Shown here in pieces: positions 41,255-49,464 of a stretch of DNA of 64,000 nucleotides; the stretch's first letter is position 1, and each line of letters starts with the position of its first letter. Source of the stretch: Pantoea sp. RIT-PI-b (GTDB lineage Bacteria; Pseudomonadota; Gammaproteobacteria; Enterobacterales; Enterobacteriaceae); assembly GCF_001187905.1 (NCBI RefSeq), contig NZ_LGIS01000033.1, positions 310,001-374,000 on the forward strand, in the 5' to 3' direction. The notes below the pieces were generated by a model. It was not told the origin of the DNA. It did no database searches and saw only the letters and a program-made list of their open reading frames with translations. A program made the position numbers and the translations under genes.

Positions 41255-44212
41255 ATGATACCAGGAAATGTATCACACTCAGCAAATCCCCTTTTCCGTC
41301 CCGCTATTCTTTCCATTACGTCCGATGCTCAGGATGCCGGCTTAATCTTACCCGGCGCAACCACGCTGGATCGCACGCCAACGCTGGCGGGCAGTGCTGC
41401 TCCGTTCAGCATGCTACGCATCATGGACGGCGATAATGTGATTAAGGTGGTTACAGCCGATGCAAAAGGAAACTGGAGCTTTACTCCCGTTCTGGCCAAC
41501 GGCGAACATCGTTTAAGTGTCATGACGGCAGAAGGCATGCGCAGCGACGAGTACAGTTTTAATGTCGCCGCCATTCATCCACGCGAACCGCAAATCAGCC
41601 ATATCTATGACAACATCGGCAGCGAGGGTTATCTGCGTCCGGGACAGTCTACTGACGACCAGTCACCGAAAATCTACGGTACCGCGAAGCCAAACCAAAT
41701 CGTAACGCTGTACGCCAATAATGAGGCAGTTGGCAGCGTGCGCGCAGGTGAAGATGGCAGCTGGATGCTGGCAGAGAAATTGTCGCCGGGCGCGCAGCAG
41801 TTACACATCAGTGCTGGCGGTGAATCCAGCCAGCCTTTCAGCATTGATGTGCGTGATTCATACGTTGATTTCATTGGCCAAACGCAGATTGATAGTGTTG
41901 AGGTGTTACTGCCGAATGGCGAATGGTCGCCGGTCAACCACGATGAAACCGTCGGTTCCGCAACGCTGCAGTTAGGCGGCAAAGTGACCTCGCAATACAC
42001 CACGGTAGAGATTTACCTCAATGGTGAACGCGTTTATCGCGACTATTCCGACTATAAAGGTGAGTGGCACTTCGAAGCCCAGCTCCAGGAAGGTCGCAAT
42101 GAAATCAGACTGGTGACTGAAGAGGGCGGTAGCAGCGATATTTTCGTCATCAATTATGCGCCAGTGCCCGTTGAAGAAGTGACGGCAGAAGAAGTTGAAC
42201 CTACGTCTGAGCCTATCGTCTCAATCGACTTCGCAATGCAGGGAAGTTTTGTTTCAGCTGCCTCTGTGATGTTAATGGGACATGCCGCACCGAATACGCT
42301 GGTTCGTATTTTTGTTGATGGCCAGGAAGTGGGCAGCACGCTAAGCCAGGCCAGTGGCGAATGGAACCATGGTGTAGTGGTTAATGCTGGCGGCAATCTC
42401 GATTTCTACGCCGTTGCCGGAAATCAGCAAAGCAACGATTATCGATTCAACGTCGATGCCAGCAGGTTCCCGCGCCCAACGCTCAGCAGCATGCTGGATG
42501 ATGTGGGTGAAGGCGGCATTATCCGTCATAACGGCACCACTGATGATGCACAGCCTAAAATGTTCGGCACCAGCACGCGTTATGCGGTAGTAGATGTGTA
42601 CGCCAACGATGTATTTATTGGCAGCGCGAAAGCGGATGCGCTGGGTGCATGGAGTTTAGAACCTGAGTCACCTCTGGCAACCGGCCCGCATCAAATTGTG
42701 GTGAAAGCCAACGGTATCCCAAGTCAGATTTTCAACCTGAACGTCATTGCTGTTGAAGTGGTTGAGCCGACCCCGGAACCCATTCCAGAACCGACACCGG
42801 AACCGATTCCGGAGCCAATTCCAGAGCCAACTCCAGAACCAACTCCAGAACCAACTCCGGAACCAATTACGGAACCAACTCCAGAGCCAACTCCGGAACC
42901 GACGCCAGAGCCAACTCCGGAACCCACTCCAGAACCCACTCCAGAGCCAACTCCAGACCCCACTCCACTTTGGATCACCGGAGTCTGGGAAGATGAGGCG
43001 CAGTCTCAGATCATCGATTCAGGCGCAAAAACGCAGTCAAACGACCTGTTTGTCACCGGTACGGCACCTGCGGGCGAACTGGTTCTGATCTATTCAGGCA
43101 AAAATGTTGTTGGCAGCGCCAGGGCTGATGCTGAAGGTAAATGGGTTGCCCAGACCACGCTCACCGCAGGTCAGCATCAACTGGAAATCGCCATCAATGG
43201 TCAACGACTGGATTTCCAGTGGGGAGTCCATGTGGAAGCCGTGGTGACCGAGCCGGCACCACTACCAGAACCTGAGCCCGTTATCGAACCGGTACCTGCG
43301 CCCAAACTGGCGATCACCTCGGTGATTTCATCTGAAGGCAAAATTGATGCGGTGCAGCAAAGCAACGGTCTGACCGATAAAGAGCCGCTCATTGAAGGCT
43401 ACGCACCACCGCATTCAAAGGTGGAAATTTGGGTTAATGGACGTCTATCGCTCACTGAGCGCGCGGATGCTAACGGTAAGTGGAGCGCCAGTCGTTTCTT
43501 TATTGAGGGTGAATATAATCTGCAAATTAAAGTCGGTTCGCTGAGCAGTGAAGCGGTGAAAATTAACGTTTCAGCCTATAACCTGCGTAAATTCATTGCC
43601 GCACAAGAGGCGAACGAGCAGGAAAATCTGACCCCAATCGTGCCCGAACCTGCGCCAGCGCCAGCACCTGCGCCGAAACTGGCCATTACCTCCGTTATCT
43701 CCTCGGCAGGCAACGTGGATGCGGTGCAACAGAGTAACGGCCTGACCGATAACGAGCCGCGCATTACCGGATTCGCACCACCGCACGCAAAAGTGGAGTT
43801 GTGGGTTAATGGACGTCTGTCGCTGACGGAATATGCCGATGCTGACGGTAACTGGAGCGCCAGCCGTTACTTCATCAGCACCGAGCATTCTCTGCAGGTC
43901 AAAGTGGGTTCGCTCAGCAGTGAGCCGGTGCAAATTAAGGTGGCCGCCCATCTGTTGCGCCAATACATCGCGGAGCAAGCCGCAGAGCAGGAAGCGCAGT
44001 CAATGGCAGAGACGTTTAGCTATAACGCGTTACTGGCAGATGAAGCGCCACAACTGTTCCAGGCGTTTAGCACATCCGCTGCCCTGCCAGAGGTGGAGTT
44101 GGTCATCAGCGACGCCGATATGCAAGTTGAAACCGGCTTAGAAGGGGTTAACACCTTGATGAGCAGTGACGCGCTGTCAGCTGAACAGATGCAGGATCTG
44201 CTGCAAGCGTAA
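41255..44212 (+). CDS. Ig-like repeat surface protein with Pro-Glu-Pro hinge
   Basis: A 985-aa protein with no Sec signal. It has about eight Bap-type Ig-like domains (~90-125 aa each): five before and three after a 68-residue hinge of 17 EPxP units (about 504-571). The last two domains (124 aa apart) are near duplicates (both begin KLAITSVISS and share VNGRLSLTE). The C-terminal ~75 residues are acidic and lack Cys, and end LSAEQMQDLLQA. Predicted to be exported by a type I system and to act at the surface, like the BapA-like protein nearby (inference). A strong AAGGAG site precedes the ATG, and an intrinsic terminator follows. Confidence 0.85.
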   Translation: MIPGNVSHSANPLFRPAILSITSDAQDAGLILPGATTLDRTPTLAGSAAPFSMLRIMDGDNVIKVVTADAKGNWSFTPVLANGEHRLSVMTAEGMRSDEYSFNVAAIHPREPQISHIYDNIGSEGYLRPGQSTDDQSPKIYGTAKPNQIVTLYANNEAVGSVRAGEDGSWMLAEKLSPGAQQLHISAGGESSQPFSIDVRDSYVDFIGQTQIDSVEVLLPNGEWSPVNHDETVGSATLQLGGKVTSQYTTVEIYLNGERVYRDYSDYKGEWHFEAQLQEGRNEIRLVTEEGGSSDIFVINYAPVPVEEVTAEEVEPTSEPIVSIDFAMQGSFVSAASVMLMGHAAPNTLVRIFVDGQEVGSTLSQASGEWNHGVVVNAGGNLDFYAVAGNQQSNDYRFNVDASRFPRPTLSSMLDDVGEGGIIRHNGTTDDAQPKMFGTSTRYAVVDVYANDVFIGSAKADALGAWSLEPESPLATGPHQIVVKANGIPSQIFNLNVIAVEVVEPTPEPIPEPTPEPIPEPIPEPTPEPTPEPTPEPITEPTPEPTPEPTPEPTPEPTPEPTPEPTPDPTPLWITGVWEDEAQSQIIDSGAKTQSNDLFVTGTAPAGELVLIYSGKNVVGSARADAEGKWVAQTTLTAGQHQLEIAINGQRLDFQWGVHVEAVVTEPAPLPEPEPVIEPVPAPKLAITSVISSEGKIDAVQQSNGLTDKEPLIEGYAPPHSKVEIWVNGRLSLTERADANGKWSASRFFIEGEYNLQIKVGSLSSEAVKINVSAYNLRKFIAAQEANEQENLTPIVPEPAPAPAPAPKLAITSVISSAGNVDAVQQSNGLTDNEPRITGFAPPHAKVELWVNGRLSLTEYADADGNWSASRYFISTEHSLQVKVGSLSSEPVQIKVAAHLLRQYIAEQAAEQEAQSMAETFSYNALLADEAPQLFQAFSTSAALPEVELVISDADMQVETGLEGVNTLMSSDALSAEQMQDLLQA
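42764..42967 (+). repeat. In-frame 12-bp tandem repeat encoding EPxP hinge
   Basis: Seventeen units of about 12 bases (consensus GAACCAACTCCA) encode 17 EPxP tetrapeptides, with Thr or Ile in the variable position and one DPTP at the end. Length change in whole units keeps the frame. Confidence 0.9.
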
Positions 44213-44266
44213 TCAGTGACCCATCGTGGGCGTCGCTTGAAATCCCTATCGCCCACGGTCTTGACC

Positions 44267-44298
44267 AAGCCGCTATCGCTTAAGATAGCGGCTTTTTT
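44267..44298 (+). terminator. Intrinsic terminator after the Ig-repeat gene
   Basis: 11-bp stem AAGCCGCTATC/GATAGCGGCTT, loop GCTTAA, T-run. Well placed 55 bases after the stop. Confidence 0.88.
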
Positions 44299-44324
44299 AT
44301 GCTCTTAAAACGCAAAATATTTTT

Positions 44325-44382
44325 GCACATTTCGTAGCGGCGCAATTTATTGCGCGATTAATCGCGCCGTTACAAAATGTGC
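44325..44382. repeat. Nested palindromic repeat (REP/MITE-like)
   Basis: GCACATTTCGTAGCGGCGC (44325-44343) and GCGCCGTTACAAAATGTGC (44364-44382) pair at 17 of 19 positions, and the interior GCGCAATTTATTGCGC is itself palindromic. It resembles dispersed intergenic palindromes of this genome (TTCGTAG...GCGCA is also at 31571-31585). Confidence 0.6.
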
Positions 44383-44876
44383 GGTGACTGAAGGGCGTGC
44401 ATCCTTAATTAATTATCATTGATTATTAGCCGGAATGCGGTGAAAAATGGTAAACGAAGAATTTCATTATCGAATGTTTGGCAGGGCGGCATTAAGTTAG
44501 ATCAGCACGTTTAACGCGCCGACCATGCACGGTTGTTTAAAAGAGTATTGCTGTGGGCAGTGCAACTGCGCAGATTAAAGCATGCATCTGGTTTAAGCGT
44601 TACTGATAGCCTTAATGGGAAATAGACTACGCCCATCCGCGTTTGCAGGAAGGGCAGCCATAATTATCTGTTGCAATTATTATGGCTCATTGCCGTTAGG
44701 TTTCCCTGGCCTATTTATTAACGTCATCAGCTTCACTTAATGAAGAGGAGATGTTTCAGTAAACAGCGTGAATCTTGTTGATGTGTGCCTATCAATATAA
44801 TTCAGATTTGTATCTATTTTATTGTCACCGTAGCGACAGCAAGATATCAAATGCTTCCGAAGACTGCCAGTTGAAG

Positions 44877-45494
44877 CTAAAAAAGAAAATTTCTACGTGC
44901 CAGGTCAACAATATCAATGACGTTATTGGTCGCCATTTTTTGCATCATTTTCACTTTATAGGTGCTAATGGTTTTATTACTCAGGTTCATTTCCTGAGAG
45001 ATGGTTTTAATCGACTTTCCAGCGCCAAACATCCGTAACACCTGAAACTCCCGGCGGGTAAGCGAGGATAAAATACGGGCATCATTTGGATATTTATCTT
45101 TGTGATGGAACTGCTCTTTAGAGTAAGCGTGCTTGCCTTCTTCAATCTCCTCAATGGATTCAAATAACGTCTCTAACGGCCAGGATTTACACACATAGCC
45201 TTCAATGCCCATCTGCAGGCTTTGCTGAATATGATAGTAACTCTCTGAAATAGATAGAATTAACGTTTTAAGTTTTGGGTTGTAACTGCGCAGAAGCTCC
45301 AGTTTTTCATAGGCTAACTGATCCTGAAATAACGGCTCCAGGATAAGGATCTGCGGTTTGTGATTAATGTTGCTAAACAGCATCTCATCTAACGTTTCGG
45401 CGATAACAGCAATGTTATAACCGCGTTCAGTTAAAATACGTTTTAATCCGCGACGTATAAGCGGGTTAGTATCGACTACAGAAATAGTGGTCAT
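44877..45494 (-). CDS. LuxR/NarL-type response regulator with atypical receiver
   Basis: A 205-aa protein with a receiver (1-120) and a LuxR HTH (about 140-205: LTRREFQVLRMFGAGKSIKT ... SNKTISTYKVKMMQKM), resembling EvgA/BvgA. The phospho-acceptor Asp is replaced by Glu (E53 in QILILEPLF), and the acidic pair is VVDTN with one Asp only; the conserved Lys (YVCKSW) is present. It may be active without phosphorylation (inference). It is the last gene of the kinase-regulator pair (98-base gap) and is the prime candidate regulator of the flanking adhesin genes. Confidence 0.88.
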   Translation of the reverse strand: MTTISVVDTNPLIRRGLKRILTERGYNIAVIAETLDEMLFSNINHKPQILILEPLFQDQLAYEKLELLRSYNPKLKTLILSISESYYHIQQSLQMGIEGYVCKSWPLETLFESIEEIEEGKHAYSKEQFHHKDKYPNDARILSSLTRREFQVLRMFGAGKSIKTISQEMNLSNKTISTYKVKMMQKMATNNVIDIVDLARRNFLF

Positions 45495-45559
45495 CCTGAA
45501 ATAATCCTCCTTTTAACAACCGTTAAATACTGTAACACAGCATTTAACGCATATTGACC

Positions 45560-45571
45560 AAGACGTGTCTT
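45560..45571. promoter_or_regulatory. AAGAC dyad upstream of the response regulator
   Basis: AAGACGTGTCTT lies 65 bases before the regulator start (- strand). It is a near-perfect dyad of AAGAC, the same half-site that begins the adhesin-locus motif. Possible autoregulatory site. Confidence 0.35.
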
Positions 45572-45592
45572 TTAAAAAATATCACAGAGGAA

Positions 45593-48500
45593 TTACTTTT
45601 CGTCAGTGGTTAACTGACGTTCAAGTTCTTCCACTTGTTCTGTGATCGCTATTAATGCTTCACGAAAATCGCTAATTGTGCAACTTTCGTCCTGACTGAT
45701 ATTTTCCAGCAGGGAACAGGCTTCTTCCAGTTCATTTCTCTGCATAATTCGTGCACCTCCGAGTAATCGGTGCGCCATTTTGGCCATTTGCAAACGATCA
45801 CCGCTCTCCACCATTTTTGTCAATTTGTGCAGATCGCTGCGATTGGTACGAATAACTTCTTCGTGTAAAAACTTTAATGCCTGCAGACGTTTCTGATCGT
45901 CGGAGATAATTTCTTTCACCGGGGTGAATGCGCTGCGGCCCATTAATCGGTTCACCGCGTCATGTAATTGCGCGCTGCGCACTGGCTTGAAGAGACATTC
46001 GTTCATGCCGGCTTCGCGGCATTTATCCACCACGCTGGATTGCGCGTGTGCAGTCAGTCCCAGAATCGGCTTGGACGCTATATTGTGCTGCAGTTCCCAT
46101 TGGCGAATATGGCGCGTCAGTTCAAAACCATCCATGCCAGGCATCGTCACATCGGTGGTGATAAGATCGATCGCCACGCCAGAATGCAGGATTTCAAGCG
46201 CCTGCTCGCCACTCTCGGCGGCTGTTACCTGGTGGCCCATCATCTCCAACTGCTGAGTCAGCAGTAGGCGATTGGGGCTGTGATCGTCAACGATCAGCAC
46301 ATGCATCGAGCGCTCGTCATCGTCGGCGCTTAGCGCGATAGTTTCTGCGGCACAGGCCTCAGCGGAGAAGTAAAACAGGAAGCTCGCGCCCTCGCCGGGT
46401 TCGCTTTCAACGTGCAGTTCACCGCCCATTAACTCCGCTAAGCGACGACAGATACTCAAACCCAGTCCGGTGCCGAGCTGCGCCTTACGTCCCTCAACCT
46501 GGACGAAGGGAGCAAAAATGCGTTCCTGCTGTTCGCTGGTCAATCCTGGACCGGTGTCCGTCACATCGATCACCAGATCGCTACGCCCGTCATTGACCTC
46601 CTGAGATTGATAAACGCTTACCGTCACGTTGCCGCTGTCGGTAAACTTAATGGCATTACTCACCAGATTGGAAACCAGCTGATTAATCATCAACGGATCA
46701 AGCAGATAGGTTGTATGTTCCAGCTCGACTTCCAGCGTCAGTTCCAGGTCTTTTTCGCGCGCACGATTCTCAAACAGATTGACCACGCTGCTGACCAGCT
46801 GTGGCACATCAATACAGCTCGGGCGCAGCTCATAGGTGCCCGACTCAATCTTCGACAGATCAAGAATATCGCCAATCAATAACAGCAGTGACTTAGCTGA
46901 CTCCCAGGCCACGCGCACGTTCTCGTTGTTGATGCCCTGCTGCTGATGTTCATTCACCTCCAGCTCAAGCAGTCCTATAATCGCATTCATCGGCGTGCGG
47001 ATTTCATGGCTCATACTGGAGAGGAACACACTCTTCGACTGATTAGCCAAATCGGCTTCGTCTTTGGCGCTGCGCAACTCATTGACCAGCTTCTCTTTTT
47101 CACTGATGTCGAGCCAGCCGCCAATCACGCCCACCACCTCGTTGTTGGTATCGCGCCACGGCACAATCCAGTGGTGAACAAAGCAGATGGCGTTATTTAA
47201 CTTCAGCGGGCCTTCGTAAACTTCCGGCACGCCATCGGTCATCACCCGTTTAATAATGGTTCGCAGACGATCCTTAACCTGTTCATCCAGATGGTCACTT
47301 TCCAGTAAATACTCCGCGAGCGTCTTATCCTCTCCCGCGTTCAACGCCTGACGTAGCGCCGGGTTGGAGTGCACCAGGCGCTTTTCACGGTCCATGACAT
47401 ACAGCGCAATCGGTGAGGCATCGATGAGCGTGCGCACAAAAGCGAGCTGATCGGCGAGGGCACGTCGTGCGCTTTCACGCTGCCGGCTGATGCGGTGGAT
47501 GTGACGGGTCCACAACAGCAGCAGCGCAACCACCAGCACAATGCATGCCGCCACTTTCACAATCACACCCTGCCAGTCGCGCCACGACGGCTGGCGTAGC
47601 GCGTTGTTTTTCGGTTGCCAATGCGCATTAATGCGCTGCAGTGCTTCTGGCGGTAAGTCCAGCAACGCTTTGTTCATGATGCTGACCAGCAGCGGATTAT
47701 CAGGGTTAGCGGCCATGCCGATTCTGGCGATGTCATCACCTAAACGAATGCCAATTTTGAAGCCGCGCTCGGGATCCGAAGCCAGCAGATAATCCGCGTC
47801 AAACTGGGTGGTGACAACGCCATCAACCTCGCCTTTTTTCATCATCGCGTAACCCATTTCCACCGAAGGATTGGTCACGATGGCGATATCGGGATAGTGC
47901 TGCTGCAGCCATGGCGTAATTGGATTGAACTGCGTCACCGCAATTTTTCGCCCGCGCATGGCGCTCAGGCTGCTGAGGGTGGGCGAGGTGGCATTGACCA
48001 TCAACACCACCGGTGTCAGGAGATACGGGCGTGTTGTCAACACATTCCAGGTAGTCTGATAATCTGCGGTCATCGGTACCACCGCGTAAAGCGCATCCGG
48101 GAATTGCTGTCCCAGGCGAATCATCTCTGCGCGACCATAGGCTGCCTTGAAGTTAAACTTCATGCCATAGCGTTCCGCCAGCACGTTCATTAAATCCACC
48201 ACTGCGCCATTCAGTTTGCCCTCTTTATTAATAAAGGCGTTCGGCGCCGTGGTGGCATTGAATAGCACCGTGATCTCCGGATGCTTTCGCAACCAGTTTT
48301 GCTCTTCAGCGGTTAGCGCAAGTGGGTTGGCTTTAATCACATTCTCACTGGTCAACCCCCAGCGATTGGCAATGCCAATACGGCTGGCGAGCGGAACGCG
48401 GTTGAGTGCTTCATTGATCGCCCGCAGCAGCAGCGGATTACTTTTACTCACGCCAAACGAGAGGTTGAGATTGCTGAGCACCGGACTATTAATGATTTTC

Positions 48501-49180
48501 AACTTGTCAGAAAAGCCGTTATTCAATAGGTATTCAGCGGTGGAGCGGTTTAACCAGACACCAAGACTTTGTCCCCATGCCACGGAAGCGGACGCGTTTA
48601 TATAGCTGGACTCCTGTTCCAGATGAAAACCGGAATATTCGCGCGCCAAAACGTCCATACGACTTTGTGTAGCGATGTAGCTGAGCTTTTGCCCCGGAAA
48701 AGATTTTGCATCCCATGTCTGCGCATCATTGCGTAGCAGGAGCGCGGAGTGATCTAACAGCCAGGGTGAAGTGGCGACAATATCCTGCATGGGATACACA
48801 TCGGGATTAAATGCACCCAATAAATCGACCTCACCTTGCTGCAACGCACTCTGCGCTTGTGAAGCGTTGTCAAATAACACCACTTCAATTTTCAGATCGA
48901 GCGATCTTTCTAATACATGTAAATAATCAGCCGCTAAACCTTCATAGGTTTTGGGGTCAACATCCATATAAATCGGCGGTTGAGCCGGTCCCCAAACCGC
49001 CACTTTTATCACTGGGGGGTGACTCAACCATTGCTGCAGCGGCTGATCAAATTTTATTTCCGAGGTGATCACTTCACTACGCGGAACCAGTGTCAATGCT
49101 GTGGGCGAAGCTAAAACCGAAGAACATATCAAGCTGAATAATACCAAGACGTTTCCTGGTTTGAGTAGCGTTCGCAACAT
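45593..49180 (-). CDS. EvgS/BvgS-like unorthodox hybrid histidine kinase
   Basis: A 1195-aa inner-membrane sensor. A signal/TM segment (to ~25) is followed by two periplasmic SBP_bac_3 (Venus flytrap) domains (~50-275 and ~290-520), a TM segment (~537-557), PAS (~580-690), HisKA with H725 in MSHEIRTPMNAI, HATPase (N box NLVSNAIKF; G boxes DTGPGLT and GTGLGL), REC with D1010 in TTDVTMPGMDG, and HPt with H1137 in AHRLLGGARI. All phosphorelay residues are intact. Signal unknown. It is transcribed with the regulator, and is divergent from the giant adhesin gene. Confidence 0.95.
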   Translation of the reverse strand: MLRTLLKPGNVLVLFSLICSSVLASPTALTLVPRSEVITSEIKFDQPLQQWLSHPPVIKVAVWGPAQPPIYMDVDPKTYEGLAADYLHVLERSLDLKIEVVLFDNASQAQSALQQGEVDLLGAFNPDVYPMQDIVATSPWLLDHSALLLRNDAQTWDAKSFPGQKLSYIATQSRMDVLAREYSGFHLEQESSYINASASVAWGQSLGVWLNRSTAEYLLNNGFSDKLKIINSPVLSNLNLSFGVSKSNPLLLRAINEALNRVPLASRIGIANRWGLTSENVIKANPLALTAEEQNWLRKHPEITVLFNATTAPNAFINKEGKLNGAVVDLMNVLAERYGMKFNFKAAYGRAEMIRLGQQFPDALYAVVPMTADYQTTWNVLTTRPYLLTPVVLMVNATSPTLSSLSAMRGRKIAVTQFNPITPWLQQHYPDIAIVTNPSVEMGYAMMKKGEVDGVVTTQFDADYLLASDPERGFKIGIRLGDDIARIGMAANPDNPLLVSIMNKALLDLPPEALQRINAHWQPKNNALRQPSWRDWQGVIVKVAACIVLVVALLLLWTRHIHRISRQRESARRALADQLAFVRTLIDASPIALYVMDREKRLVHSNPALRQALNAGEDKTLAEYLLESDHLDEQVKDRLRTIIKRVMTDGVPEVYEGPLKLNNAICFVHHWIVPWRDTNNEVVGVIGGWLDISEKEKLVNELRSAKDEADLANQSKSVFLSSMSHEIRTPMNAIIGLLELEVNEHQQQGINNENVRVAWESAKSLLLLIGDILDLSKIESGTYELRPSCIDVPQLVSSVVNLFENRAREKDLELTLEVELEHTTYLLDPLMINQLVSNLVSNAIKFTDSGNVTVSVYQSQEVNDGRSDLVIDVTDTGPGLTSEQQERIFAPFVQVEGRKAQLGTGLGLSICRRLAELMGGELHVESEPGEGASFLFYFSAEACAAETIALSADDDERSMHVLIVDDHSPNRLLLTQQLEMMGHQVTAAESGEQALEILHSGVAIDLITTDVTMPGMDGFELTRHIRQWELQHNIASKPILGLTAHAQSSVVDKCREAGMNECLFKPVRSAQLHDAVNRLMGRSAFTPVKEIISDDQKRLQALKFLHEEVIRTNRSDLHKLTKMVESGDRLQMAKMAHRLLGGARIMQRNELEEACSLLENISQDESCTISDFREALIAITEQVEELERQLTTDEK

Positions 49181-49464
49181 GATAATGGGGTTTCCTGTAA
49201 ATGAAATTATTCAATTAACGCTTTGTAATAAATGAGAAAAAAACATTTACACTCGCAGTATTCAATGAAGTTGAGTGTAGCTATTTTCATTAGCTAATAC
49301 TAAGAAATTTCCCTTTTCACAGAGCAATGCAAGACCCGGCTTGTGTCTTCCCCATGAACATTCACTGAAAATCCATCGCATCTGGCCAGGTCGAATTATC
49401 TGGTCAATAAGAGTGCTCCGGCGTTGTCAGGGGCAACGTTCTTTCACGATACAAGGGTTAATAC
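49181..49464. promoter_or_regulatory. Divergent control region of kinase and giant adhesin
   Basis: 284 bases. It contains the locus motif AAGACCCGGCTTGT (49331-49344), which continues to TGTCTT, forming AAGAC...GTCTT with a 9-base gap. No gene seen. The adhesin start at 49465 has only a weak ribosome site (AAGGGTTAATAC). Confidence 0.5.
49331..49344 (+). promoter_or_regulatory. Adhesin-locus motif, copy 2
   Basis: AAGACCCGGCTTGT, 120 bases before the giant adhesin start; identical in all 14 bases to copy 1. Confidence 0.6.

Larger units (their letters stand above)
44213..44876. other. 664-bp region between convergent Ig-repeat and regulator genes
   Basis: It contains the terminator (44267-44298) and the palindromic element at 44325-44382. 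The remaining ~490 bases up to the regulator stop show no gene; a reading frame at 44775-45038 overlaps the regulator antisense and is not credible. Confidence 0.5.

Noticed and set aside
42764..42967. Regular repeats as a possible CRISPR array
   Set aside because: Units are 12 bp without spacers and encode a protein hinge in frame.
42724..42978. Antisense ORF of pure GSGV repeats
   Set aside because: It is the mirror of the EPxP-coding repeat on the other strand, with no ribosome site.
44775..45038. 87-codon ORF at the 3' end of the response regulator gene
   Set aside because: Overlaps the regulator antisense and has no supporting signal.
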